7,119 bases of DNA from Candidatus Thorarchaeota archaeon (lineage in GTDB: Archaea; Asgardarchaeota; Thorarchaeia; Thorarchaeales; Thorarchaeaceae), in contig JAEOSL010000146.1 of assembly GCA_016840385.1 (NCBI GenBank), positions 1 to 7,119 of the forward strand, written 5' to 3'. The stretch's first letter is position 1. Every line of letters starts with the position of its first letter. The position numbers and the translations under genes were made by a program. Shown piece by piece: positions 1 to 5,834 of this stretch. Under the pieces are notes generated by a model. That model was given only the letters and a program-made list of their open reading frames with translations, made no database searches and had not been told where the DNA came from.

Positions 1-499
1 CCTTCCTGATTGAATGAAGAGTACCGATTCCTCCCTGAAGTTCTCCTACAACAGGATTGCAGTAAACTGTACCTTTCAGATCAAGGTCTGCTTCTGCAAG
101 TGCAACAGCAGCAATAACCATTGCAGTGACTCCTGCTTTCATGTTGAACAGTCCAGCACCATGGATCAGACCATTCTTCACTTGAGGAACAAAGGGATCT
201 GTAGCACCTCGAGCAAGAGGATCAATGTCCATATGTCCATTCAAGAGTATACTTGCTCCATCGTCATTTCCCGTTAGTGTTGCCAAGGGCTGATATCGAC
301 CTTGTTCAATTTCCTGCTTAGTTACTTGGAATCCTCTCTCTTTCAGATAGTGTGAAAGATAATCTGCAACCGGTGCTTCTTCTCCTGCAAAGCTTGGGAA
401 TGAGATGAGTTGCTTTGCAAGGTCGATTACTGATTCGTCTTGAATATTATCTAGGATTCGTTTCTCCTGACTATTCGATGGAATTTCAAACACCCACAT
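1..499 (-). CDS. M20-family metallopeptidase/deacylase homologue (N-terminal part, runs off left edge)
   Basis: About 166 N-terminal residues are visible. The family contains ArgE/DapE-type zinc hydrolases that cleave N-acyl amino acids or short peptides in the cytoplasm. Visible blocks: IDLAKQLISFPS (25-36), the first metal-site motif NGHMDIDPL with His89 and Asp91 (87-95), GAGLFNMKAG (114-123), and VVGELQGGIGT (150-160) with Glu153 as the likely catalytic base. Two usual metal ligands differ: the bridging Asp before MK is Asn119, and the second Glu of the EE pair is Leu154. Such NMK/GE variants exist in the family as far as I recall, so it may be a divergent deacylase rather than dead. The ATG at 499 is chosen because a stop lies immediately upstream in frame, and a TATA element 24 bases upstream predicts a leaderless mRNA. 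The exact substrate cannot be told. Confidence 0.85.
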   Translation of the reverse strand, partial: MWVFEIPSNSQEKRILDNIQDESVIDLAKQLISFPSFAGEEAPVADYLSHYLKERGFQVTKQEIEQGRYQPLATLTGNDDGASILLNGHMDIDPLARGATDPFVPQVKNGLIHGAGLFNMKAGVTAMVIAAVALAEADLDLKGTVYCNPVVGELQGGIGTLHSIRK

Positions 500-516
500 T
501 CAGCATACTAAGGCAG

Positions 517-528
517 TTACTTATACAT
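517..528 (-). promoter_or_regulatory. TATA box of the M20-family gene, leaderless start
   Basis: On the minus strand the run GTATAAG (526-520) is centred about 24 bases upstream of the ATG at 499. That is the normal archaeal TATA-to-start distance, so transcription should begin at or next to the start codon. No Shine-Dalgarno sequence is seen before the ATG, which agrees with a leaderless mRNA. Confidence 0.55.
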
Positions 529-561
529 TCTGAACATAAGAAACTCAATAACAAAGATGAA

Positions 562-671
562 TGGCGGGCCCGGTGTGATTCGAACACACGAACTCCAACT
601 TAGAAGGCTGGCGCCCTATATTCCCACACAACGCATTGATTGCGTAAGGTACCGGGCTAGGCAACGGGCCC
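562..671 (-). tRNA. tRNA-Arg (anticodon UCU) with D-loop intron and encoded CCA
   Basis: Decodes AGA (and possibly AGG). Minus strand, 5' to 3': acceptor GGGCCCG (671-665) pairs with CGGGCCC (572-566), with discriminator G565 and an encoded CCA (564-562). D-stem GCCT (662-659) pairs with GGGC (616-613). Anticodon stem CCAGC (611-607) pairs with GTTGG (599-595) around the loop CTTCTAA, with anticodon TCT at 604-602. The variable loop has five bases. The T-arm is GTGTG-TTCGAAT-CACAC (589-573). The gene is 107 nt to the discriminator base because the D-loop carries about 32 extra bases (620-651). Without them the tRNA is 75 nt with a normal D-loop, AGCCCGGATA. It is transcribed away from the membrane-protein operon. 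Confidence 0.93.
620..651 (-). other. BHB intron in the D-loop of tRNA-Arg(UCU)
   Basis: A 32-nt insertion lies after G19 of the tRNA. Precursor fold on the minus strand: outer helix CCTA (661-658)/TAGG (618-615); central helix GCCC (657-654)/GGGA (625-622), three C-G pairs plus one G.A; 3-nt bulges GGT (653-651) and ATA (621-619); then an intron hairpin with ACGCA (645-641)/TGCGT (635-631) around loop ATCAA. Cutting after the second base of each bulge joins G652 to A619 and gives D-loop AGCCCGGATA, close to the archaeal consensus. The boundaries could shift by a base or two. Removal would need the archaeal splicing endonuclease EndA and RtcB ligase, neither of which is encoded here. Confidence 0.8.
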
Positions 672-695
672 TGTAAATTCCGTTATTTTTTGTTA

Positions 696-708
696 GAACA
701 TAAAGCTT
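696..708 (-). promoter_or_regulatory. Probable TATA/BRE element of the tRNA-Arg gene
   Basis: On the minus strand AAGCTTTATG lies with its A/T core (704-700) about 31 bases upstream of the first tRNA base at 671. This would place the transcript start a few bases before the mature 5' end, leaving a short leader for RNase P. The call rests on position and composition only. Confidence 0.4.
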
Positions 709-755
709 TCCGATAGGCACTTTGTTCTCCAGCGAGTGCTTGCTTTCTTGCGAGA

Positions 756-765
756 CCTTATTAGG
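756..765 (+). promoter_or_regulatory. Possible TATA box of the membrane-protein/regulator operon
   Basis: The stretch CCTTATTAGG is the best TATA-like candidate before the ATG at 811. It would start transcription near 785-790, inside the second palindrome, so a protein bound to the palindromes would block the promoter. It is a weak match to consensus. Confidence 0.3.
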
Positions 766-767
766 TT

Positions 768-798
768 ACAAAGTACTTTGCAATACAAAGCACTTTGT
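768..798 (+). promoter_or_regulatory. Tandem palindromic operator, probable regulator binding sites
   Basis: Two near-identical palindromes stand in tandem: CAAAGTACTTTG (769-780, perfect) and ACAAAGCACTTTGT (785-798, perfect except for the central pair). Their centres are 17 bp apart. A further copy of the half-site GCACTTTGT lies at 717-725. The sites fall between the presumed TATA element and the start codon of an operon that ends in a winged-helix regulator, which suggests autorepression by that regulator. The palindromes are seen directly; the binding protein is inferred. Confidence 0.6.
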
Positions 799-810
799 GA
801 AGTGATAATA

Positions 811-1488
811 ATGAATAAAGAACAAAATCTGAAGGAACTTGAGCAGGAATCCTTTCGGGAGCTAAATCATGATGGATTCCATGAAATAAATTTTGGAGTA
901 ATGTTTCTGATATTTTTCAATATAATGTACCTTGGAATAGTAGATTATCCATCAATTTCACCAATAATCCTTGCATGGTTGGGACTCATCATCGCCATAT
1001 TCGGCATGGTCTATATCATCTTCCTTTTTCTATACTATAAAGTGTATAGGAAAAAGTATGTATATCCAAGGATTGGATATTTGAAACTTCGAGAGGTCCG
1101 TCCATTAAAGGAGAAACTAGGGGGTATAGCAATCTTGATTCTGGTAATTGCAGAAGAAATGATTCTAATCCATCTTCTCTCGACAGATGTAGTAACCATA
1201 GATTGGCTCTATAGATGGATACCTGTTTTCGTTGGATTGACCGCGTGTACATTTTGCTTTGCTCTGAAGGATCGGAGTGGTCAAAACAGATACCTACTTG
1301 TGGGTGTCTTAATGACAATTACTGGGTTTGTAGTCGCACTTGCTGAATTCATATCCGCAGAGATGGTACCTATGGTCTACTTTGACGGTTGGGGCATTGC
1401 ATTCATTGTAGTGGGTGTTATCAAATTCGTTCAATTCATCCGGAACTATCCAATCATTGATACACAGGAGGTTGTCCATAGTGAATGA
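811..1488 (+). CDS. Six-helix membrane protein of unknown function, paralogue A
   Basis: I do not recognise a named family. The 225-residue protein has a charged N-terminus and about six hydrophobic segments (27-43, 50-76, 103-123, 134-152, 161-181, 192-210), so it is an integral membrane protein. After the second segment comes the motif KYVYPRIGYLKLR (82-94), which recurs in the next gene. Its ending, NYPIIDTQE, also resembles the next protein's NPVIEVQED. The ATG at 811 is preferred over an in-frame GTG at 736, because the longer start would run through the palindromes and add a non-hydrophobic leader. GTGAAGTGAT just upstream can serve as a ribosome binding site. It is first in a three-gene operon, and its stop overlaps the next start. 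Confidence 0.8.
   Translation: MNKEQNLKELEQESFRELNHDGFHEINFGVMFLIFFNIMYLGIVDYPSISPIILAWLGLIIAIFGMVYIIFLFLYYKVYRKKYVYPRIGYLKLREVRPLKEKLGGIAILILVIAEEMILIHLLSTDVVTIDWLYRWIPVFVGLTACTFCFALKDRSGQNRYLLVGVLMTITGFVVALAEFISAEMVPMVYFDGWGIAFIVVGVIKFVQFIRNYPIIDTQEVVHSE
1466..1471 (+). promoter_or_regulatory. Shine-Dalgarno AGGAGG fixing the start of paralogue B
   Basis: AGGAGG lies inside the end of paralogue A, nine bases before GTG at 1481. It decides the start of the next gene against an in-frame ATG at 1415 that has no such site. The same AGGAGG, nine-base spacer and GTG arrangement recurs at the next junction. Confidence 0.8.
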
Positions 1489-2122
1489 TAGAGATTTGGT
1501 AAAAACAGGACAAACAGCCTTCAGAGAAACGATGAAAGATGGATTTTCTGAGATTCTAGCTGGCTTCTTCTTCACCATGACTCCAGCAATTTTCATCAAT
1601 CCAAGTTTCATCAGCATCTTTGTAGTGTTTTACATAATATTTCTCCCACAACTCATTGAACGTGCCCGTCAGAAGTACACCTATCCTCGAGTTGGATATG
1701 TCAAACCAAGAACAGATGAAACAGACTTTCGTCCTAAGGGATTATTGGCACTCTTGCTCATAGTGATTGTATGCTCTGCAATACTTGTTATGATAATGAC
1801 CCAGAATATAGCGAACTACTACAACTGGTTCATTATGTTCCCATTCATTCTAGGAATGACAATGTTGGCTCCCAGTGCATACTTGGTTGACAGAACTGGA
1901 TCGAAGATCTACTGGGGTTTTGGTATAGTTACCACTATCCTTGGATTGGTTATTTCTTATCTCACAACAACCTTCCCTCCTGATGGTATCTTTGATGGAT
2001 TACTTGCATTTTCCATGGTATTGGGTGCTGGATTGCTTGTAGGTGGATTAATCAAATTCGGATATTTCATCCACTCCAATCCTGTGATTGAAGTTCAGGA
2101 GGATTATTCGAGTGAGCAATGA
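1481..2122 (+). CDS. Six-helix membrane protein of unknown function, paralogue B
   Basis: The 213-residue protein aligns end to end with the preceding one. Shared features are an N-terminal FRE..KDGF-like block (14-22 here, against FRELNHDGF), the motif KYTYPRVGYVKPR (65-77), an Asp-Arg-Ser/Thr-Gly turn before the fifth hydrophobic segment, and a C-terminal NPVIEVQED. Hydrophobic segments lie near 22-39, 43-59, 88-107, 116-135, 143-162 and 174-197. The GTG at 1481 overlaps the end of paralogue A by eight bases (1481-1488), implying translational coupling. The pair arose by tandem duplication and has diverged considerably. Such pairs may form a heteromeric membrane complex, but that is inference and no substrate can be named. 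Confidence 0.82.
   Translation: MNDRDLVKTGQTAFRETMKDGFSEILAGFFFTMTPAIFINPSFISIFVVFYIIFLPQLIERARQKYTYPRVGYVKPRTDETDFRPKGLLALLLIVIVCSAILVMIMTQNIANYYNWFIMFPFILGMTMLAPSAYLVDRTGSKIYWGFGIVTTILGLVISYLTTTFPPDGIFDGLLAFSMVLGAGLLVGGLIKFGYFIHSNPVIEVQEDYSSEQ
2097..2102 (+). promoter_or_regulatory. Shine-Dalgarno AGGAGG fixing the start of the winged-helix regulator
   Basis: AGGAGG stands nine bases before GTG at 2112, repeating the arrangement seen before paralogue B. It argues against the longer in-frame TTG start at 2088, which would place this site inside the coding sequence. Confidence 0.8.
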
Positions 2123-2426
2123 GGATAGAGGATTTCCACTTGAGATTGATAAGATCATCCATGAGCCTGCTCGTTTGCAGATAATGACTCAGCTTTATGT
2201 TGTAGATGAAGCAGATTTCATCTATATAATGCGTCAAACAGGACTCACTTGGGGTAACCTCTCCTCTCATATGAGCAAACTAGAAGAAGCAGGATATATC
2301 GATGTAAAGAAGGAATTTCAAGAGAAGAAACCTCACACTATCCTGAGTATGACAAAGTCTGGTCGAGTAGCATTTGAGAAGTATCGGAAAATGCTTGACA
2401 AAGTCTTTGAAGGACTTAAGGACTGA
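2112..2426 (+). CDS. Small winged-helix transcriptional regulator (MarR/ArsR-like fold)
   Basis: The 104-residue protein is a single winged helix-turn-helix domain. IHEPARLQIMTQLYV (16-30) is the opening helix typical of these regulators. TWGNLSSHMSKLEEAGYI (46-63) is the helix-turn-helix with its recognition helix. VKKEFQEKKPHTILSMTKSG (65-84) is the beta wing, followed by a C-terminal helix that probably dimerises. No metal-binding cysteine pair or ligand domain is seen. It starts at GTG 2112, overlaps the end of paralogue B by 11 bases, and closes the operon. By family habit it probably regulates its own operon through the palindromes at 768-798. A hairpin follows its stop. Confidence 0.88.
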   Translation: MSNEDRGFPLEIDKIIHEPARLQIMTQLYVVDEADFIYIMRQTGLTWGNLSSHMSKLEEAGYIDVKKEFQEKKPHTILSMTKSGRVAFEKYRKMLDKVFEGLKD

Positions 2427-2436
2427 CCTGATTTTT

Positions 2437-2467
2437 GGGGGATTAGTAGTCCCCCTCCACTCTTTTT
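2437..2467 (+). terminator. Hairpin terminator of the membrane-protein/regulator operon
   Basis: GGGGGA (2437-2442) pairs with TCCCCC (2450-2455) around a seven-base loop, followed by the T-rich run TCTTTTT (2461-2467). It sits in the short gap between two convergent genes, and its T-run overlaps the stop codon of the DinB-like gene. No T-run follows the hairpin on the minus strand, so it suits plus-strand transcripts only. Confidence 0.65.
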
Positions 2468-2921
2468 AGATGATATATGGAATTGTTGCTGGTTCTATTC
2501 CAAGAAACCTATAGTATACCGTAATCTGTCCTCTATGGTGTATACTATGTTCCACCATCTCTAGGATCAATTCAACAACTGTTGCAGGTCGATTGAACGA
2601 TTCTATCTTCCTTCCTAAATCGCTTGTTGAAATCAAGCTTGCATATACCTTGACTTCTTCGAAGACCTTCTCTGCAAGTTCTATGATTGTCTCAGCAGAG
2701 TCGTAAGTTTCAAGGTTGTAGGGTAGAGCCTCCCATTGATTAGTCGTTATTCCTTTCATATAATACTCTAGAGACCTCACTGTATGCAGCACAACTTCAC
2801 CAATCTCTCTAACCCCATCTACTGGTTTACTTAGAATATTCACTTCTACAAGCTGTTTGATTAGTGGTAAAGTTTCTCCGAGATGTCGTTTAACAGCATC
2901 GATCAAGATTTTGTACATCAT
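2466..2921 (-). CDS. DinB-fold putative metalloenzyme
   Basis: A 151-residue protein of the DinB/YfiT-like four-helix-bundle superfamily. Members bind a divalent metal through three histidines, and many act as thiol-dependent transferases in the cytoplasm. The triad is complete: His46 in VVLHTVRSLEYY (43-54), and His125 and His129 in EHSIHHRGQITVYYRFLG (124-141). The HRGQ block and the trailing YYRFLG are classic for the family, and length is normal. The start ATG (2921) lies six bases after the stop of the deacetylase-like gene, with AGGAAAGTGAT as a plausible ribosome binding site, so the two form an operon. Substrate and thiol cofactor cannot be inferred. Confidence 0.88.
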   Translation of the reverse strand: MMYKILIDAVKRHLGETLPLIKQLVEVNILSKPVDGVREIGEVVLHTVRSLEYYMKGITTNQWEALPYNLETYDSAETIIELAEKVFEEVKVYASLISTSDLGRKIESFNRPATVVELILEMVEHSIHHRGQITVYYRFLGIEPATIPYII

Positions 2922-2927
2922 ATCAAA

Positions 2928-3692
2928 TCACTTTCCTCGTAGACCCTCACAGAACGCAAGTACATTCTTACCAAGATCTGCAAAATTGTAACCACCCTCA
3001 AGAAGCCCATATCGTCGACCCTGACATCGCTCCTCAGCAAATTCGTGCATCAATCTACCAATTTTCCTAAATGCATCAGTAGAGAGATTTCCTCCCCAGT
3101 CCTCTACATACTCGTCGAATCCTGCTGAAGCTACTATGATGTCAACATCTGGTGCATCATCCAGTGCTCGTTTTACATCAGCTAGATACTGCTTATCACC
3201 ATTTCCATTTGGGTTATAGATGGTGAACCTCTTGTCATGACCAAGGATGCTGATGTTTCCATCTCCAGTATGTAAATCAAAGTCAAGAACAAATGCTGAA
3301 TTGATGAGTTCCTGTTCGCATAGATCTAGTAATGAAACAGCGATGTTATTGTAGTAACAAAATCCCCAATTCGAGTCCTCAGATGCATGATGCCCAGGTG
3401 GTCGAATTAATGCAAAGACTGGTTCCCCCTTAACAGCAATCTCCCCAGCTAGAATCGCTCCGCCAGCAGCAAGTAACGACATCCGCGAGAGACGCTCTCT
3501 CCTATCAACCTGTTCTATGATATATAGAGTGTGAGCTCTAAGTATCTGTTCTTCTGTAGCAAGTGGTGGTTCGATGAACTCATATTCTGACTGTTTACTG
3601 AGAATCTCAACAGCAGACTCCAAACGTCCAGGTGCTCCTGCTGGTGTACCATCATAAGTTTCCAGCATGAACGGATGGTAGATGATTTTCAT
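2928..3692 (-). CDS. Histone deacetylase-superfamily zinc hydrolase
   Basis: The 254-residue protein belongs to the arginase-fold HDAC/acetylpolyamine amidohydrolase superfamily, which removes acyl groups from lysine or polyamines. Catalytic elements are present in order: RPPGHHA (97-103) with the His101/His102 pair; GFCYYNNIA (110-118); DFDLHTGDG (137-145) with Asp139 and His141 as zinc ligands and Asp137 in the charge relay; SAGFDEY (189-195) with Asp193 as third zinc ligand; and LLEGGYN (230-236) with the transition-state Tyr235. It is shorter than usual (often 300 or more), so surface loops are trimmed. The residue after the zinc His is Thr142 instead of the usual His. It is the first gene of an operon with the DinB-like gene. 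Whether it acts on chromatin, other proteins or small molecules is open. Confidence 0.92.
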   Translation of the reverse strand: MKIIYHPFMLETYDGTPAGAPGRLESAVEILSKQSEYEFIEPPLATEEQILRAHTLYIIEQVDRRERLSRMSLLAAGGAILAGEIAVKGEPVFALIRPPGHHASEDSNWGFCYYNNIAVSLLDLCEQELINSAFVLDFDLHTGDGNISILGHDKRFTIYNPNGNGDKQYLADVKRALDDAPDVDIIVASAGFDEYVEDWGGNLSTDAFRKIGRLMHEFAEERCQGRRYGLLEGGYNFADLGKNVLAFCEGLRGK

Positions 3693-3700
3693 AGATTATC

Positions 3701-3717
3701 ATTACACATCGTGTGAT
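3701..3717 (-). promoter_or_regulatory. Imperfect palindrome before the deacetylase-like gene, candidate operator
   Basis: ATTACAC (3701-3707) and GTGTGAT (3711-3717) form an inverted repeat matching at six of seven positions around ATC. It ends nine bases upstream of the ATG at 3692, where a promoter or operator is expected. No convincing TATA box or ribosome binding site is visible for this gene, so the assignment is tentative. Confidence 0.35.
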
Positions 3718-3732
3718 ATCTGTGTGTGGGTC

Positions 3733-3778
3733 TAAAAAAGAACTCAGTGGACAGAGCAGGCTTGCGACCTGCCTGTCC
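3733..3778 (-). terminator. Hairpin/U-tract terminator of the ribosomal stalk operon
   Basis: On the minus strand GGACAG-GCAGG pairs with CCTGC-CTGTCC (+ strand arms 3749-3760 and 3768-3778), an 11-bp stem with one bulged base and a seven-base loop. Ten bases later comes a run of six U residues (3739-3734). It begins 40 bases after the L12 stop and precedes the deacetylase-like gene, separating the two transcription units. Confidence 0.8.
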
Positions 3779-3817
3779 TCTATACTAAAGGGATAAGATG
3801 AGATGAACAAGAATGTT

Positions 3818-4123
3818 CTAACCGAATAGACTTCCAAGTCCTGCGGTGGCTTCTTCTTCAGGCTCTTCATCCTTTTTCTCTTTCTTTTCTTCTGCTGCTG
3901 GTGCTGCTGCACCACCGGCTGCGGCGGGAGCTGCTGCAACGGGCATAGCGGCTGCGCTTGTCAAAGCCTCATCAATGTCAACACCTTTGAGGGCTGCAAG
4001 CAAAGCCTTGATTCTACCCTTGTCAGGTGTGCTGCCTGCGGCAGTTAGAACTTCGTCCATTGCCTTTGCAGTCATTTTTCCACCTGATTTGTGGAGCAGA
4101 AGAGCTGCGTATACATATTCCAT
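3818..4123 (-). CDS. rpl12: Ribosomal protein L12 (P1-type stalk protein)
   Basis: The 101-residue acidic stalk protein dimerises, binds the C-terminal spine of uL10 and recruits elongation factors to the ribosome. Residues 1-58 form the helical dimerisation domain, opening [14 protein letters not shown]. Residues 59-78 are an Ala/Gly/Pro-rich hinge, followed by a Lys/Glu-rich segment (79-92) and the factor-binding tail GLGSLFG (95-101). This is the archaeal/eukaryotic type, unrelated to bacterial bL12. GAGGTAA stands eight bases before the ATG at 4123, in the 20-base gap after rpl10. It is the last gene of the operon, ahead of the terminator. Confidence 0.97.
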   Translation of the reverse strand: MEYVYAALLLHKSGGKMTAKAMDEVLTAAGSTPDKGRIKALLAALKGVDIDEALTSAAAMPVAAAPAAAGGAAAPAAEEKKEKKDEEPEEEATAGLGSLFG

Positions 4124-4143
4124 TGTTATTACCTCGTGTTTGT

Positions 4144-5157
4144 TTATCCGAACAGGCCTCCTATGCCTGCTACTTCTTCTTCTTCCGCCTCTTCTTCTTC
4201 TTCGGGTTCTTCTGGCTGTGCTGCTTCAGTAGTTTCTACTACTGTGGTAGCTACAGCTGCCTTCGCCTGACCTAAGATTTCAGAGGGTATTGCTTCTGGA
4301 TCCTTCTCGGAAGCTGCCATTGCCAACGCAAATGCTTCAGAGTTAGCCTTTGAAAGGAACTCATTCAGCATTTCAGGCACAAAGAATCCAATAGTCATTA
4401 CTAGACTCTTGGCCTCCATGTTTGCCTTTGCGATGATTAGTGGCATTGTTGCCTCGGTGGGGATACCAGTATTGACCGACAGATTGACTGCGTATTGATG
4501 ACCTAAGAGTACCTGACTGAACAGGGAATCTAGATCAATTTCGAAACTATCCGCAGCAAGAACTGCACCATCTGTGTAAGCTGCTATGAGTTTCAGTTGA
4601 AGTTCCATGGGTTCGATTCCAAGTCTACTCAACATCATAGCCATAGCATTGGAGATTATTCCTCCAGCTTTGACAGCAACACAATCATCGGTGATGTGAA
4701 TTGAACCACCCTTAACTCTGGATGGAATTTTGAGACCTGCAAGTTCACTAATGAACGGTCCCGGAGCAACTCCAGTGTTCATGGCAGGGACGATTATGTC
4801 CTTTGGAGAAGTTTGACCACCTTTTGCAGGAGCAGCAGCCTTGTTTGCAGCAAGGAATTTGCTCAATACAAAGGGATCTTGCTCGCTGAAGACAAAAGCA
4901 ACAGGTCCTGTGACAAATTCAAGCAGGTCCTTGATGTTCTTCTTCGTTGATTTCTCCAGTGCCCTGATCATCAGAGTATTCCGCGACATCTTAATGATTG
5001 CAGAACCTCTCAGACTATCACGAATCCCCTGGAGTTGTTTGGCTCCGACACCTTCAACGTTCACAAGACCAATCATCTTGCTTTCATTGATATTTGTCGT
5101 TAAGGTTTCAACCGAGTCAACTTTCCATTGGGGAATCGTTTTTTCATATACCGACAC
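4144..5157 (-). CDS. rpl10: Ribosomal protein uL10 (P0-type)
   Basis: The 337-residue stalk base protein binds 23S rRNA next to uL11 and carries L12 dimers. The N-terminal rRNA-binding domain (about 1-105) opens [12 protein letters not shown] and contains [15 protein letters not shown] and [11 protein letters not shown]. An archaeal/eukaryotic insertion follows, with [13 protein letters not shown] text ([16 protein letters not shown]). The helical spine that takes L12 dimers spans roughly 225-300. The C-terminus is a long acidic run followed by VAGIGGLFG, nearly the same as the L12 tail, as expected for P0. Start is GTG at 5157 with GGTGA upstream, 14 bases after rpl1. Length is normal for archaea. 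Confidence 0.97.
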   Translation of the reverse strand: MSVYEKTIPQWKVDSVETLTTNINESKMIGLVNVEGVGAKQLQGIRDSLRGSAIIKMSRNTLMIRALEKSTKKNIKDLLEFVTGPVAFVFSEQDPFVLSKFLAANKAAAPAKGGQTSPKDIIVPAMNTGVAPGPFISELAGLKIPSRVKGGSIHITDDCVAVKAGGIISNAMAMMLSRLGIEPMELQLKLIAAYTDGAVLAADSFEIDLDSLFSQVLLGHQYAVNLSVNTGIPTEATMPLIIAKANMEAKSLVMTIGFFVPEMLNEFLSKANSEAFALAMAASEKDPEAIPSEILGQAKAAVATTVVETTEAAQPEEPEEEEEAEEEEVAGIGGLFG

Positions 5158-5171
5158 TATTATTCACCGAC

Positions 5172-5828
5172 CTAGGTGGATAGCACAATTACAGGTCCCA
5201 TTGTTGTTTTGAGAACAATGTTGCTAATCCTCTCTGTGAATCCTTTACTCTCAACTAGGTTTAGCACTGCAAGGATGTTATCCGCTATCTCTCTATCACT
5301 CATCTTCACATGTCCAACTTTGACATGGAATGTGGGTGTGTTTCTCATTCTGATACGGACTGTACGATGATACTGATTCACTATCGCGCTCAAATCCGCT
5401 TGTGGTGGGAATGGGCGGGGCATCTTACCTCTCGAACCAAGAGCCTGTCCCAAATAACGACCTATCAGGGGCATAGCATCTGTAGCTGCGATGAAGAAAT
5501 CAAAAGTTTTTGCTAGGGTCTTCCTTTCCTTCTTCTCATCACCCAGTCTGGGTATATCATCCTTTGACACAACGCGTTCAGCACCTGCAGCTGTTGCTGC
5601 TTCAGCGAACTCGCCATCACCAAAGGCACAAACCTTTGGTACAGGAATGAGGGAATTGGGAAGAATTAACTCTTGATTGAACCTGTTCTCAGGTTTTGTA
5701 ACATCCAGCTCTTTCTTTCTGAAGTTGACTGCTAGATCAAAGCTCTGTTCGAATTTAATGCCTCTCTCAGTACCCTTAGCTCTTGCTTCAGCAACTGAAG
5801 CTTCAATTGATTCAATATTAGAAGACAT
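5172..5828 (-). CDS. rpl1: Ribosomal protein uL1
   Basis: The 218-residue protein of the L1 stalk helps move deacylated tRNA from the E site, and in several archaea represses its own operon by binding a leader or coding-region mimic of its 23S site. Characteristic segments are GSRGKMPRPFPP (131-142), VRIRMRNTPTFHVKVGHVKM (157-176) and NIVLKTTMGP (203-212). Length is normal. The ATG (5828) lies six bases after the rpl11 stop, and its ribosome binding site AGGGAGTGAT is made from the last rpl11 codons, so the two genes are probably translationally coupled. I could not identify an L1-binding mimic with confidence. Confidence 0.97.
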   Translation of the reverse strand: MSSNIESIEASVAEARAKGTERGIKFEQSFDLAVNFRKKELDVTKPENRFNQELILPNSLIPVPKVCAFGDGEFAEAATAAGAERVVSKDDIPRLGDEKKERKTLAKTFDFFIAATDAMPLIGRYLGQALGSRGKMPRPFPPQADLSAIVNQYHRTVRIRMRNTPTFHVKVGHVKMSDREIADNILAVLNLVESKGFTERISNIVLKTTMGPVIVLST

Positions 5829-5834
5829 TCAATA

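Noticed and set aside
736..810. Longer start (GTG 736) for the first membrane protein
   Set aside because: The extra 25 codons run through the tandem palindromes and have no matching segment in the paralogue; ATG 811 has a usable ribosome binding site.
1415..1480. Upstream ATG for paralogue B
   Set aside because: It would overlap the previous gene by over 70 bases without a ribosome binding site, whereas GTG 1481 has AGGAGG at ideal spacing.
2088..2111. Upstream TTG for the winged-helix regulator
   Set aside because: The Shine-Dalgarno AGGAGG would lie within the coding region, and GTG 2112 repeats the arrangement of the preceding gene.
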